From assembly GCA_963965975.1 (NCBI GenBank), contig OZ014418.1, positions 7,481,275 to 7,545,274 of the forward strand: a DNA stretch of 64,000 nucleotides, in the 5' to 3' direction. Position numbers and translations under genes: made by a program. This document shows, in pieces, positions 1-9,516 of the stretch; position 1 is the first letter of the stretch, and the number at the start of each line of letters is the position of its first letter. The DNA comes from Xestospongia bergquistia (taxonomy: Eukaryota > Porifera > Demospongiae > Haplosclerida > Petrosiidae). The notes beneath the pieces are model-generated. The model did not search any database, was not told the DNA's origin, and was given only the letters and a program-made list of their open reading frames with translations.

Positions 1-1828
1 ACTATGCATTCCTTTCATACACAAGGTCAAATCAATACATGTGAAGGTATAGTCTCACTATAACATCAGTAATGTTATATTTCCATTAGTTGAACTGCTG
101 GATCAATCAGCTGAGTTATTACACAATATGACTGTTCACTTTGAAACATTAGACACATGTTTTTGCTATGGTTATTGTGGATGTTCAGTATGTATCTACA
201 TCTTCATACTGTCTCATTCAATGTTTGTTCTCTAGTGTGGTAATAATGTGTCTGATTGCCCACCAAAACCAAACTACCATGATCCTGATAATTTCAGAGA
301 ATTTAATCTTAACATTAATATTGAAGAACCAAATATTCAATGGTTGAAAGATTTCAGTAATTGGATGAAGTGGAATTTTGGCGGAATAATTATATCAACA
401 TGGATTATATTAGCCTTGTTCGGACTAGGTATATTAAAGGTAGCAATGATGTTATATAAAGGTATATATTATATGCATATATATAGTACCAATAAAACTA
501 TATATACTATATAGGTGAAGTGAGTTGTCCTATGTGTACTAAACCAGCCAAAGCAACTTGTCAAGTTATATTCACCATTGCTGCTTTTTGTGGGAGCACA
601 TTGTGTAGTTGTCTATCACAAACTACAACTAACTTAGCTTGGGGTGCTGGAGTAGCTGCTACTGGTAAGGATAGAACAAAATATATTGGAAGAGAAGGGT
701 TGGTGTCAAAAAATGCTAAACGACCAATTAATTGTGATGGAATGTGTCGTGGAGCAAAACAAGCTAGGAGAATTCATCGTAAGAAGCTTCGGCTACTCAA
801 AAGACGAGGTGCTAAGACAGAAAAGATGGTTGCTTGGTGGGAGAAATCATACAACTGTACATGTGTTGTCAAGTTAGAAACAATAGAAAATGTACTCTAT
901 CATTAGCACATTGTAGAGAGACTCGAGATGTTCTAGAAATATTAAAAGGTCTTTTCTTTTTTATTTATTGTCCTCTTCTGCCATTATGGTGGGTGGTAGA
1001 GTTCTTTTTTGAGTGGATCAGAAGGAAGAGGAGACGAAAGAGGAGATTACAAGAATATCGTCAGAAGAAGCAAGCGAAACAAACTAAAGATGAACAGACA
1101 TATTTAATGTTAGATCAATACTTTCGTGGAACTACTGAAAAGAAAGTAGTTGATTTTAAAAATGAAACAAAGAAAGTTAATAAAAAAAGCAAAAAAGGTC
1201 AGTTAATTATTTAAGAAAACATATAATAATATATTTTCAGGAGATAAAACCAAAGTACTTGAAGAGGGGAGAATATCTAGCGATGAAAGTGCTAAAGATT
1301 TGGGACTGGACTCATCTGATACTACAGATACTGATGAGGTTTATCCTATAATCTAATACATTATTATATTATTTCCTTATATACAGGCTGGTGATATTGA
1401 TGAACTATTAAATCCTGACTATCCTGTATATTTTAATTTTGCTGGAGCTACTACTAAAAACATTCCTACATCACTTCAGGTAATGATGTATTTAAAATTG
1501 TAAGTGGATTGAGTATGGCTACTTAGAAACCAGGAAAAAATTTTAGTATTAAAGGCAAATTAACTCAGAAAAAGTCTCATGATAAGACAGTATATGTCTT
1601 TGAATTGGACAAGTACAATATACAAGTGAGCAATATAGTCAATCAGTCACTGGCAATAGTGTGTATTGTTGTTAGGTTAAAGGAATTAAAGGAAACAAGC
1701 TGACAAAACTAGATAAACCAGTTCAACTAGATCCTAAAGATTTCAAGAGGACTTTACAAGCTAATATTGTACGGTTATTGGTAACCATTAAGCCTTTATT
1801 TCACTGTATAAATGACATAGCTAAGTGA
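1..1828 (+). CDS. HAP2: Probable HAP2/GCS1 gamete fusogen, C-terminal part (5' end outside window)
   Basis: The first exons end an ectodomain. After splicing 47-88, one segment reads CEVELLDQSAELLHNMTVHF followed by ETLDT, fitting the HAP2-GCS1 domain pattern (Cys-x-V-x-L, then V-x-F-x-T). A Cys-rich stretch (CFCYGYCGCS, then CGNN) and a membrane segment at about 385-450 (GGIIISTWIILALFGLGILK) follow. The tail has a CPMC motif, a second hydrophobic run near 940-1005 and a strongly basic run (RRKRRRKRR). Introns seen: 47-88, about 210-236, 460-514, 860-906, 1199-1243, 1339-1386, 1480-1525, 1626-1676. The frame closes at TGA 1826-1828. HAP2 is a single-pass class II fusogen that merges gamete membranes. 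The family call rests on the short motif and layout only; the long basic tail is not diagnostic. An alternative is an unrelated Cys-rich membrane protein. Confidence 0.55.
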
Positions 1829-3091
1829 TTATTTAAATTTATCAAGTTTTCTAGTTTTAATAGCTTGTAGTCGACCTTTAGCTTTTCTTGCTAGAACACT
1901 GCAAGAAAATCATAAATAAAAACTATTTAAAGTGATAAGTACTTACAAATTTGCCAAATCTGGTATGTATTGTGTTAAGTATAACAATAAGAGGAAAATA
2001 TTCTTACAAATCCAGACTTCATTTAATTTATTTGTCATTGTCACAGCAATGAGATGTGTACAACGTTTAGAAGACACTTTCATAGTGTCTGTTGGTGATC
2101 CCACATCAATTAGTTGATCTTCCTAAATAAATGCCTCATATACAAACTACCATTATTAAACCTTCTTTAATGTGGAGCCTAAAAGTTTTCTTGAGGTTCC
2201 AGTATAAAGTGGTCCAGGACATATTAAAAGAACACTCACTCCAGTATCTGCTAACTCAGTTCTTAAAGAATTAAAGTACCCCTATCATAATATAATATTA
2301 TTAGATTATAAGTTATAGCTACTTGTATAGCATGTTTACTAGCACAATATCCAGCTAAACCAGGTGTCCCTAACATAAAACAGATTAATATAAACAGTAT
2401 ACCTACTAATGATGTATCTATCTTTCCACTGAGACTACTAACAACTACAATACACCCATCCCTCTCTTTAACCATATAAGGTAGTACAGCTGTACTGAGA
2501 GAAACAGTACCAAGAAAGTTAGTGTCTAAAAGGAACTTGTGCACTTCTAATTTAGTATCCATAGCAACTGCTCGTTGAGAACAACCAGCATTATTGATTA
2601 AATAATCAATCTATACATTCATAATATAATATAAAAATATTATGATCAATAACTTGCTTTACTTTGCCATAATGATTGATAACTTGTTCTACACAAGATG
2701 AATGCTTATCATATTGAAGTATATCTAATACCATTATCATATGAGACCTTTTATATTCCTCTGGTGACAGACCTATAATAACAATACCACATAATTATTG
2801 AGTGGTAAGTGCTTTACTTTGGCATTTCTCTAATACTCTGTGTAATTCAGTTTCTCTTCTTGCTGACAGGACTAACTTAGCACCCAATTTAGCTAAAGTG
2901 TATGCCAAGATTTCTCCATTGCCTGAAGAAGCCCCTGTAATCCAAACTACTTTACCTTTAATTTTGTGAAGATTTGGTCTCATTTTGTCATAAGAAAATA
3001 AAATTAAATTGCAGTCTGAATACATTATGAAGAGAAAAGGAAAAAGGAACAAAAATAGAAGAATCAGTATAAAATATAAGAGCCACTCCAT
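1829..3091 (-). CDS. DHRS7: DHRS7-like short-chain dehydrogenase/reductase
   Basis: A membrane-anchored NAD(P)-dependent reductase of the classical SDR family. From the start (CAT at 3089-3091) it has an N-terminal hydrophobic anchor (LLYFILILLFLFLFPFLFIM), the cofactor motif TGASSGNGE, the structural INNAG motif and the catalytic GYCASKHA (Tyr-x3-Lys). The C-terminal half (CPGP near 2215, NEVWIC near 2000) follows vertebrate DHRS7 closely. About seven short-intron exons are seen, the last reading ARKAKGRLQAIK before TAA. Upstream in-frame ATGs exist up to 3193, but they overlap the divergent GST gene, and 3091 directly precedes the anchor. It shares a 63-bp head-to-head promoter with the GST at 3155. 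Its stop abuts the stop of the upstream + gene. Substrate is not predictable (family members act on retinoids, steroids and carbonyls). Confidence 0.88.
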
Positions 3092-4358
3092 CTTTTGAGG
3101 AGGCGTTGAGTTCCCACATAAACGGAAAACTCCGTACACTAACAAGACTGTATTATGGCCGATTTGAAGTTCTTTTTTGATCCTATTTCCCAACCATCAA
3201 GAGCTGTATGGATATTTTTAGAAGCTAATCAAATACCTTATCAATCTTGTGTTGTCGACATTGCTAAAGGTATAATGGCAATATAGATAATATATTTTAT
3301 GAGTCTTGCTTTACAGGTGAACACAGGACAAATGAAGATTTCCTAAAAGTCAGTGCAAATAAGACTGTACCTGCTATTGATGACAATGGATTCAAACTCT
3401 TTGAGAGGTAATCATACTATTTTGTGTTAATATATCTAGTCTATATTTATAGTGCTGCCATCATGAAGTATCTGGCTGCTAAACACAATGTTCCTGATCA
3501 CTGGTATCCAAAGGATATAGAAAAGCGAGCCAAAATTGACGAGTATCTTAGCTGGCATTCTGGCAATCTTCGAATGGGAGCTGCTGGATACATGTTTAGA
3601 AAGGTAATACTGTAAATAATATATTTCTATTACTCATTATATCATATAGTACATTGGAGTAAAGTTTTTTGGGATGGAACGAAACCAAGAAAGGATTGAT
3701 GAACTTTACAAAATCTTGCAAAAGAGTATGACAATATTAGAAACACATTTCCTTAGTCAGACCCAGTTTATTAGTAGCAATGAGATATCTATTGCTGATG
3801 TACAAGCTCTATGTGAGTTTACACTGTTCTGGGCAGCAGATATAGAGATACTCCAAGATAACTCACGATTGACAAGATGGTTTGAAGACTGTCAGAAAGA
3901 ACTTGGTCCTCATTTTGAAAATGCTCACAAATGGATCAATACTGCACGTGAAAATGGAACCTTTAAATTTTGAACTTTGCAAGCAAATTATTGTTTGAGT
4001 AATTTATTATTTTTATATAATTATAGTCTATTTTTTAATTATATCTGGGCTTGCTTGATATTAGTACTAGGAACTTTCGTTATAGTAAGTGCTAGGATAT
4101 TTGTTTGTGATCTCTCTCTCTTACACACACACAGATTGCACAGATAGAACATGTTGGTAGACGGACATTAATGTTATATGGTCTTGGAGGAATGGCTATA
4201 CTTTTTGCCCTTGTCTCTTCTGCTTTCTGTTTTCATTATGTTTTCTACAATGATACCACTAACACTGGAGTATGTGTATTAGGTCATGTGACTACATCAT
4301 GTGATTATGTTACCATAGCCCACAGTACCTGGAATGTTCATAGTGATTTTTACATTTG
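3085..4358 (+). repeat. Segmental duplication, copy A
   Basis: This segment carries a theta GST and a sugar-transporter fragment, and is nearly identical to 4819-6097. Similarity starts at ACTCCATCTTTTGAGG, exactly over the start codon of the DHRS7-like gene, and ends inside a transporter exon just after TAGTGATTTT. Copy A is followed by intact transporter exons; copy B is not. Confidence 0.9.
3155..3973 (+). CDS. GSTT: Theta-class glutathione S-transferase, copy 1
   Basis: Exons 3155-3269, 3317-3407, 3453-3603, 3650-3973 encode 226 residues, the usual size for a cytosolic GST. The N-terminal thioredoxin fold shows DPISQPSRAVWIF, where the Ser after DPI is the likely theta-type glutathione-activating serine, then the cis-Pro region KTVPAID and FESAAI. 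The helical domain contains VPDHWYPKDIEKRAKIDEYL, close to vertebrate GSTT, and SSNEISIADVQAL, the conserved N-capping/hydrophobic-staple region. It should conjugate glutathione to electrophiles in the cytosol. It is one of four GSTs within 10 kb. Changes versus copy 2 are scattered (for example Leu-Arg-Met for Val-Arg-Arg in exon 3, Phe at the C-terminus for Leu). Confidence 0.93.
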
Positions 4359-4737
4359 GTATTACTAATTGTTTTGCACTGGGTCCTCGTGCCATTCCTT
4401 GGTTGATGGTATCGGAACTCTTCCAGCAAGAGGCTAGGCCATTTGTTGTCTCCATAGCAACCATTGTGAACTGGCTTACTAATTTTGCTATCGGTTTTGT
4501 ACTCCCCTTCATGTTGGTATGTTAATTAATTAATTAATTTCATAATTACAGGATAACCTCAAATTCTACCCATTTATTATTTTCTGTATAATCAGTGCTT
4601 TAGTTTGGGCTTTCATGTTTTTACTTCTTCCAGAGACAAAAGGAAAGACAGTTGATGAAATTACTGACTATTTTAAACAAGTCACTAATAAAAACAACAG
4701 CTGTCAACAACATTTTTCACTAAAATCATATTCATGA
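4040..4737 (+). pseudogene. SLC2A-type sugar transporter, 3' fragment A
   Basis: Only the last quarter of a GLUT-like major-facilitator transporter is present. Exon 4135-4269 carries HVGRRTLMLYGLGGMAILF, the family's GRR loop. Exon 4319-4516 carries LGPRAIPWLMVSELF (family GPxPIPWxxxxELF) and QQEARP. Exon 4552-4737 carries LPETKGKTVDEI (family PETKG) and a stop. A degraded remnant of the preceding exon (WACLILVLGTFVI before a GT donor at about 4084) may precede it. No start or first eight membrane helices can fit in the 160 bp after the GST stop. The frame in these exons is intact, so the truncation may be recent, or a GST-spliced transcript may use them. Confidence 0.7.
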
Positions 4738-4897
4738 TGCATTGTAATCCACTAATTAATTAATACAATTGTTTTTATAAACTGAATGACGACCTCGTAT
4801 TATTGTATTGTTTTATATACTCCATCTTTTGAGGAGGCGTTGAGTTCCAACATAAACGGAAAACTCCGTAGACTGATAAGACTGTAGTGGACTTGCT

Positions 4898-5716
4898 ATG
4901 GCCGATTTGAAGTTCTTTTTTGATCCTATTTCCCAACCATCAAGAGCTGTATGGATATTTTTAGAATCTAATCAAATACCTTATCAATCTTGTGTTGTCG
5001 AAATTGCTAAAGGTATAATGGCAATATAGATAATATATTTTATGAGTCTTGCTTTACAGGTGAACACAGGACAAATGAAGATTTCCTAAAAGTCAGTGCA
5101 AATAAGACTGTACCTGCTATTGATGACAATGGATTCAAACTCTTTGAGAGGTAATCATACTATTTTGTGTTAATATATCTAGTCTATATTTATAGTGCTG
5201 CCATCATGAAGTATCTGGCTGCTAAACACAATGTTCCTGATCACTGGTATCCAAAGGATATAGAAAAGCGAGCCAAAATTGACGAGTATCTTAGCTGGCA
5301 TTCTGGCAATGTTCGAAGGGGAGCTGGTGGATACATGTTTAGAAAGGTAATACTGTAAATAATATATTTCTATTACTCATTATATCATATAGTACATTGG
5401 AGTAAAGTTTTTTGGTATGGAACCAAACCAAGAAAGGATTGATGAATTTTACAAAATGATGCAAAAGAGTATGACAATATTAGAAACACATTTCCTTAGT
5501 CAGACCCAGTTTATTAGTAGCAATGAGATATCTATTGCTGATATACAAGCTGTATGTGAGTTTACACAGTTCTGGGCAGCAGATATAGAGATACTCCAAG
5601 ATAACTCACGATTGACAAGATGGTTTAAAGACTGCCAGAAAGAACTTGGTCCTCATTTTGAAAAGGCTCACAAATGGATCAATACTGCACGTGAAAATGG
5701 AACCTTTAAACTTTGA
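4898..5716 (+). CDS. GSTT: Theta-class glutathione S-transferase, copy 2
   Basis: Exons 4898-5012, 5060-5150, 5196-5346, 5393-5716 encode 226 residues with the same domains as the copy at 3155: DPISQPSRAVWIF active-site segment, KTVPAID, VPDHWYPKDIEKR, SSNEISIADIQAV. All splice sites and the reading frame are intact. Differences from copy 1 include Glu-Ser for Glu-Ala and Val-Glu for Val-Asp in exon 1, NVRRGAGG for NLRMGAAG in exon 3, and EFYKMMQKS for ELYKILQKS in exon 4. It is a product of the 1.26-kb duplication and has its own copy of the short upstream region, but the divergent DHRS7 partner is lost. Probably functional; the diverged exon 3 and 4 residues line the substrate side of the helical domain. 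Confidence 0.92.
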
Positions 5717-5779
5717 ACTTTGCAAGCAAATTATTGTTTGAGTAATTTATTATTTTTATATAGTTATAGTCTATTTTTT

Positions 5780-6097
5780 AATTATATATCTGGGCTTGCT
5801 TGATATTAGTACTAGGAACTTGGCTATAGTAAGTGCTAGGATATTTGTTTGTGATCTCTCTTACACACACACAGATTGCACAGATAGAACATGTTGGTAG
5901 ACGGACATTAATGTTATATGGTCTTGGAGGAATGGCTATACTTTTTGCCCTTGTCTCTTCTGCTTTCTGTTTTCATTATGTTTTCTACAATGATACCACT
6001 AACACTGGAGTATGTGTATTAGGTCATGTGACTATATCATGTGATTATGTTACCATAGCCCACAGTACCTGGAATGTTCATAGTGATTTTACATTTG
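5780..6097 (+). pseudogene. SLC2A-type sugar transporter, 3' fragment B (further truncated)
   Basis: This repeats transporter fragment A through the GRR loop exon (5875-6009) and the start of the next exon, then breaks at about 6090. The exons with the GPRAIPW and PETKG motifs are absent. The upstream exon remnant also differs from copy A by small indels (extra AT near 5785, one base shorter near 5820), as expected for sequence without selection. Confidence 0.8.
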
Positions 6098-6560
6098 AAT
6101 TCAAGCTAAATTATATTAAATCTGTTATAAGTAGTTTGTTAATAAACTATCTTTATAACGACAATTATAGTTAACTAGTTTGCCACAGTCTGAAATCTGA
6201 TTGGTTAGTGTTTGTTCTTTTAAAAGGCGCAAAGGTGGCATTGAACTAACCAATAAGATCTCTCCATTTCTGATAAAGGATCATATATTGTGCTTATCAA
6301 AGTTATTATTGTTCCTAAAGACAATGTAGTTACTGGTAAGTCTGGTTTGTCTGGTTACTGCGCATGCCCAGTAGAAAACCCGGGGAAAACGTGGTATAAA
6401 AACTGCATATCTGCACTAGTCTCTCGTTTTTCTGACCGGATAACTGACCATTACCCTGGAATGCAGAGAGAATTGCCCGTTTCTCTATGCTATGCCAAAT
6501 GGACTGTGTAGCACTTATGTGAATTCAAGTTAAAGACAGAGACAGTCAAGTAAGTTTCTT
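6098..6560 (+). other. Gene-free block with promoter-like features
   Basis: No gene was recognised. The block is locally less AT-rich than its surroundings. It holds an inverted repeat ATTGGTTAGT (about 6200) / ACTAACCAAT (about 6245), which also supplies two CCAAT boxes. At about 6357 there is TACTGCGCATGCCCAGTA, resembling half of an NRF-1 site, and a TATA-like GTATAAAAA near 6394. A splice-donor-like CAAG/TAAGT lies near 6549. It could be a 5' exon, a solo LTR or a lost-gene promoter. I found no terminal repeats or target-site duplication. Confidence 0.3.
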
Positions 6561-7239
6561 TTCCATATATCTATGTATCTCACTACATAACCACTAGCCT
6601 TGACTTTTACACAACAGTTACTCTTCAAATACACAAAGCCTTCATTTCTGAACAACTAACACTATAGCTACTATAACCTTCCTTACTGAACAAATAGCTG
6701 TTTTAAAGTAACTAGTCTTCCTGACATTCTGCACAGCTGTAATCACTTGCAACAACCAGCCTTCCTTTTTGAACAAAGTTTTATTATAAGTATGTACTGG
6801 TAGCTTCCCTCCTAACCACTTTAGTTAGTTAGTTACCTGACATCATATTCTTATTCTTCAGTATTTTATCAGTTTTCTTTTTATTTTATAGAATTAAATA
6901 CAACTCTCTCTGCAAGTTAACTGTCATATCTCTGTCATCTCTATCTATGATGTCATTGCTATATTGTGGACTGGATTGTTAGTAATATGTTATATGGAGT
7001 GGATGTTGTATTAATTATGGTAATGTGTAAGTCTGTTCATGTGTATAATATACACTGTCTCATGTATTGGGTAGTTGCATGATGGACGACATATGATGGA
7101 CTAAAGTGAAGACTTGCATGCTAACGGCTCATGACAATGTAGACTTCCATCTCCCTATGTTCTGTTACAAGTCCATTTGTTGATACAGCACTGTATCTAA
7201 GGGATTTGTTTGTGCTTAGTTGGGTTATCACTGTGTGTT

Positions 7240-7550
7240 CGCTTCAGTAGGAGTCATTTCTGGCCCACAGCTTGGCTTTGACCCTGACGGTATCTGGGCC
7301 ATCTAGCTTTTGTAGACTGGGCCATCTAGTTTTTATAGATTGGGTCATCTAGTTTGTGATAGGAGTGCATGATCGACAAAGTATCATGTGCTCCTAGTTT
7401 TCTTAGGTCTAGATAATTGATACATTATGAGCATGTAGACTAGTTTTTTGTGGCCCAGCTACTTTTTCCCCAGCTTTTTCTGGGCTACCTAAGTTTTACC
7501 CAGCTTTTACTGGGTCTAGTTTTTCCCCAGCTTTTACTGGGTGTATTATG
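7240..7550 (+). repeat. Cluster of short GGGCCATCTAG repeats and CCCAG/CTGGG hairpins
   Basis: Between 7287 and 7350 the phrase CTGGGCCATCTAG (variant TTGGGTCATCTAG) occurs three times at about 30-bp spacing. From 7453 to 7541 three short inverted repeats occur (CCCAG, six bases, CTGGG, the loop being CTTTTA or CTTTTT). No coding frame is seen. Regions 6560-7240 and 7550-8030 hold nothing I recognise. Confidence 0.5.
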
Positions 7551-8032
7551 TCCACATTCACCTCTGTATTTTTATTATTATTTTTTTTGTTGTTAACATT
7601 GTTGCTTGTCTTGTCTTGCTTGTCTTCCTTCAAAACTGTGAGTTACCTTGTCTTTTTGTTTAGTAACTGTACGTTATGTGACAGTAACTGTACTACTACA
7701 TTCTATAACAGAACTAGGCACTAATACAGATCATTATAAGGAGATGGAAGTCCTAATATATAATGTATTGTAGAAGCTAGTTTACCTCAGCGCAAGAGGA
7801 CTAGCTTCTATTGTTCTATACGTGTATTGCTGCATTACAATGGAAGCTGTTGCCATAGTTTCGAGAATTTCTTCAAGAAAGCTTTTCTGATATTTGCTTC
7901 TGAATTGTGCTAGTATATTAATGATCACTGCATCAGTCTTCAAATCAGCTTTATAAATATTCAGAGCAGTCAAAATCAGTTTGACATATTTGGATCAATT
8001 TCAGAGTTTTTGAGTACATTTGAAGCTGTTTC

Positions 8033-8520
8033 AAAATACAAAGACAGGTTTTATATCGGGCCTTAAAGACAGCTTTCAAGTGTTGTACAATAAAGACAGT
8101 TCAGTTCTCAAAATCAGGCATTAAAGACAGCATCCAGGAATCAGGCTTTAAAAACCGCTTTTCATAACCGGGCATTGTCATAAAATTGGATATTAAAGAC
8201 AGCTTTGGGCCTTAAAGACAGCTTCTGAAAACGGGCCTCAAAGACAGCTTTCAAATATTATGATGTTACGTTATTTAAAGCAAAATGCAATGTAACGTTT
8301 TAATGGCAGATTTTCCTTTTTAAAAAAGACAGTTTTTGAATTGAGCATTGTTCATAACAGCTTCAAGACAGCTTAATATTGCATTGTAGGTCTTTTTAAT
8401 TTTTTTTCTAATTCTCTAAAATATTTGGAGTTCTACAAGACAGCTTCAGTCAAAGTATTGTACAAATAAGCTTATTTTTTATATTTAACACACAGAGCCT
8501 TTAAAGACAGCTTGTTTATA
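8033..8520 (+). repeat. Irregularly spaced AAAGACAGCTT motif repeats
   Basis: About a dozen degenerate copies of a TTAAAGACAGCTTT-like motif lie within 490 bp (for example near 8063, 8092, 8123, 8187, 8213, 8239, 8325, 8366, 8437, 8503), often preceded by GGGCCT or GGGCAT. Spacing is irregular (about 20-70 bp), unlike the true tandem array just downstream. A related TTAAAGACAGAGACAG occurs at about 6530. Confidence 0.55.
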
Positions 8521-8687
8521 ACATTCAAAGTTTAATAAGCTTACTTCAATCTTCAAGCTTTATTTACTAGTTTTGTACATTATCAATGGAAACAGGTTTG
8601 TTAAAGAAGTAAGTTAAATACTTTAATGTATTCTTGTCATTATACAACCCACAATGTCAATATTGGATCAATTATTGTGATACATAG

Positions 8688-9516
8688 GAATTTTTTACAA
8701 TGTCTTTTCTAGCATCAAATTGAATCAAGAACTCCAGTGTTTGGTAAGTAAGTAAGTTCTTAACAATATCTTCTCTAGTGTCATGATCAAGAACTCCAGT
8801 TTGTAGCAGTAAATTATTAACAATATCTTCTCTAGTGTTGTATTGGATCAAGTACTACAGTTTGTAGCAGTAAGTTCTTAACAATATCTTCTCTAGCATC
8901 ACCACTGAACTCCAGTTTGTTGCAGTAAGTTCTTAACAATATTTTCTCTAGTGTCATGATCAAGAACTCCAGTTTGTAGCAGTAAGTTCTTAACAATATC
9001 TTCTCTAGCATCACCACTGGATCAAGAACTCCAGTTTGTAGCAGTAAGTTCTTAACAATATCTTCTCTAGCATCACCACTGGATCAAGAGCTCCAGTTTG
9101 TAGCAGTAAGTTCTTAACAATATCTTTTCTAGCATCACCACTGGATCAAGAACTCCAATTTGTTGCAGTAAGTTTTTAACAATATCTTCTCTAGTGTCAT
9201 GATCAAGAACTCCAGTTTGTAGCAGTAAGTTCTTAACAATATCTTCTCTAGTGTCATGATCAAGAACTCCAGTTTGTAGCAGTAAGTTCTTAACAATATC
9301 TTCTCTAGCATCACCACTGGATCAAGAACTCCAGTTTGTAGCAGTAAGTTCTTAACAATATCTTCTCTAGCATCACCACTGGATCAAGAGCTCCAGTTTG
9401 TAGCAGTAAGTTCTTAACAATATCTTCTCTAGCATCACCACTGGATCAAGAGCTCCAATTTGTTGCAGTAAGTTCTTAACAATATCTTCTCTAGTGTCAA
9501 TATTGATTCAAGAACT
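8688..9516 (+). repeat. 57/62-bp tandem satellite with higher-order structure
   Basis: About 13 units share a core (ACTCCAGTTTGTAGCAGTAA, then GTTCTTAACAATATCTTCTCTAG) and start either with TGTCATGATCAAGA (57-bp form) or CATCACCACTGGATCAAGA (62-bp form). Unit types repeat in the order T, C, C(gag), C(ttgcag), then T, T, C, C(gag), C(ttgcag), so a four- to five-unit block of about 243-300 bp was duplicated. Open frames on the minus strand are artefacts, because neither unit length is a multiple of three. Confidence 0.9.

Larger units (their letters stand above)
4819..6097 (+). repeat. Segmental duplication, copy B
   Basis: Near-identical partner of 3085-4358, including introns and the GST-transporter spacer. 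It begins at the same point over the former DHRS7 start codon, but none of the rest of DHRS7 was copied. It ends inside the penultimate transporter exon, where the sequence switches to unrelated ATTTGAATTCAAG. Confidence 0.9.

Noticed and set aside
2795-3193. Start of the DHRS7-like gene at 3193
   Set aside because: This ATG lies inside the first exon of the divergent GST. The ATG at 3091 directly precedes the membrane anchor.
4135-4737. A complete SLC2A transporter gene
   Set aside because: Only the last membrane helices are encoded, and the upstream space is occupied by the GST. The second copy is even shorter.
6098-6560. LTR retrotransposon or solo LTR
   Set aside because: TATA-like and donor-like signals exist, but I could find no paired terminal repeats, primer-binding site, or gag/pol coding remnant. 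Left as an unexplained block.
8832-9317. Minus-strand open frames with repeated LEKILLRTYC text as a repeat protein
   Set aside because: They arise from the 57/62-bp satellite. Unit lengths are not multiples of three, so the frame changes every unit, and there is no start context or splice support.
8688-9516. CRISPR-like array
   Set aside because: Repeats are contiguous with no unique spacers, and the window is clearly eukaryotic nuclear DNA. The same applies to 25211-25660 and 54732-55554.
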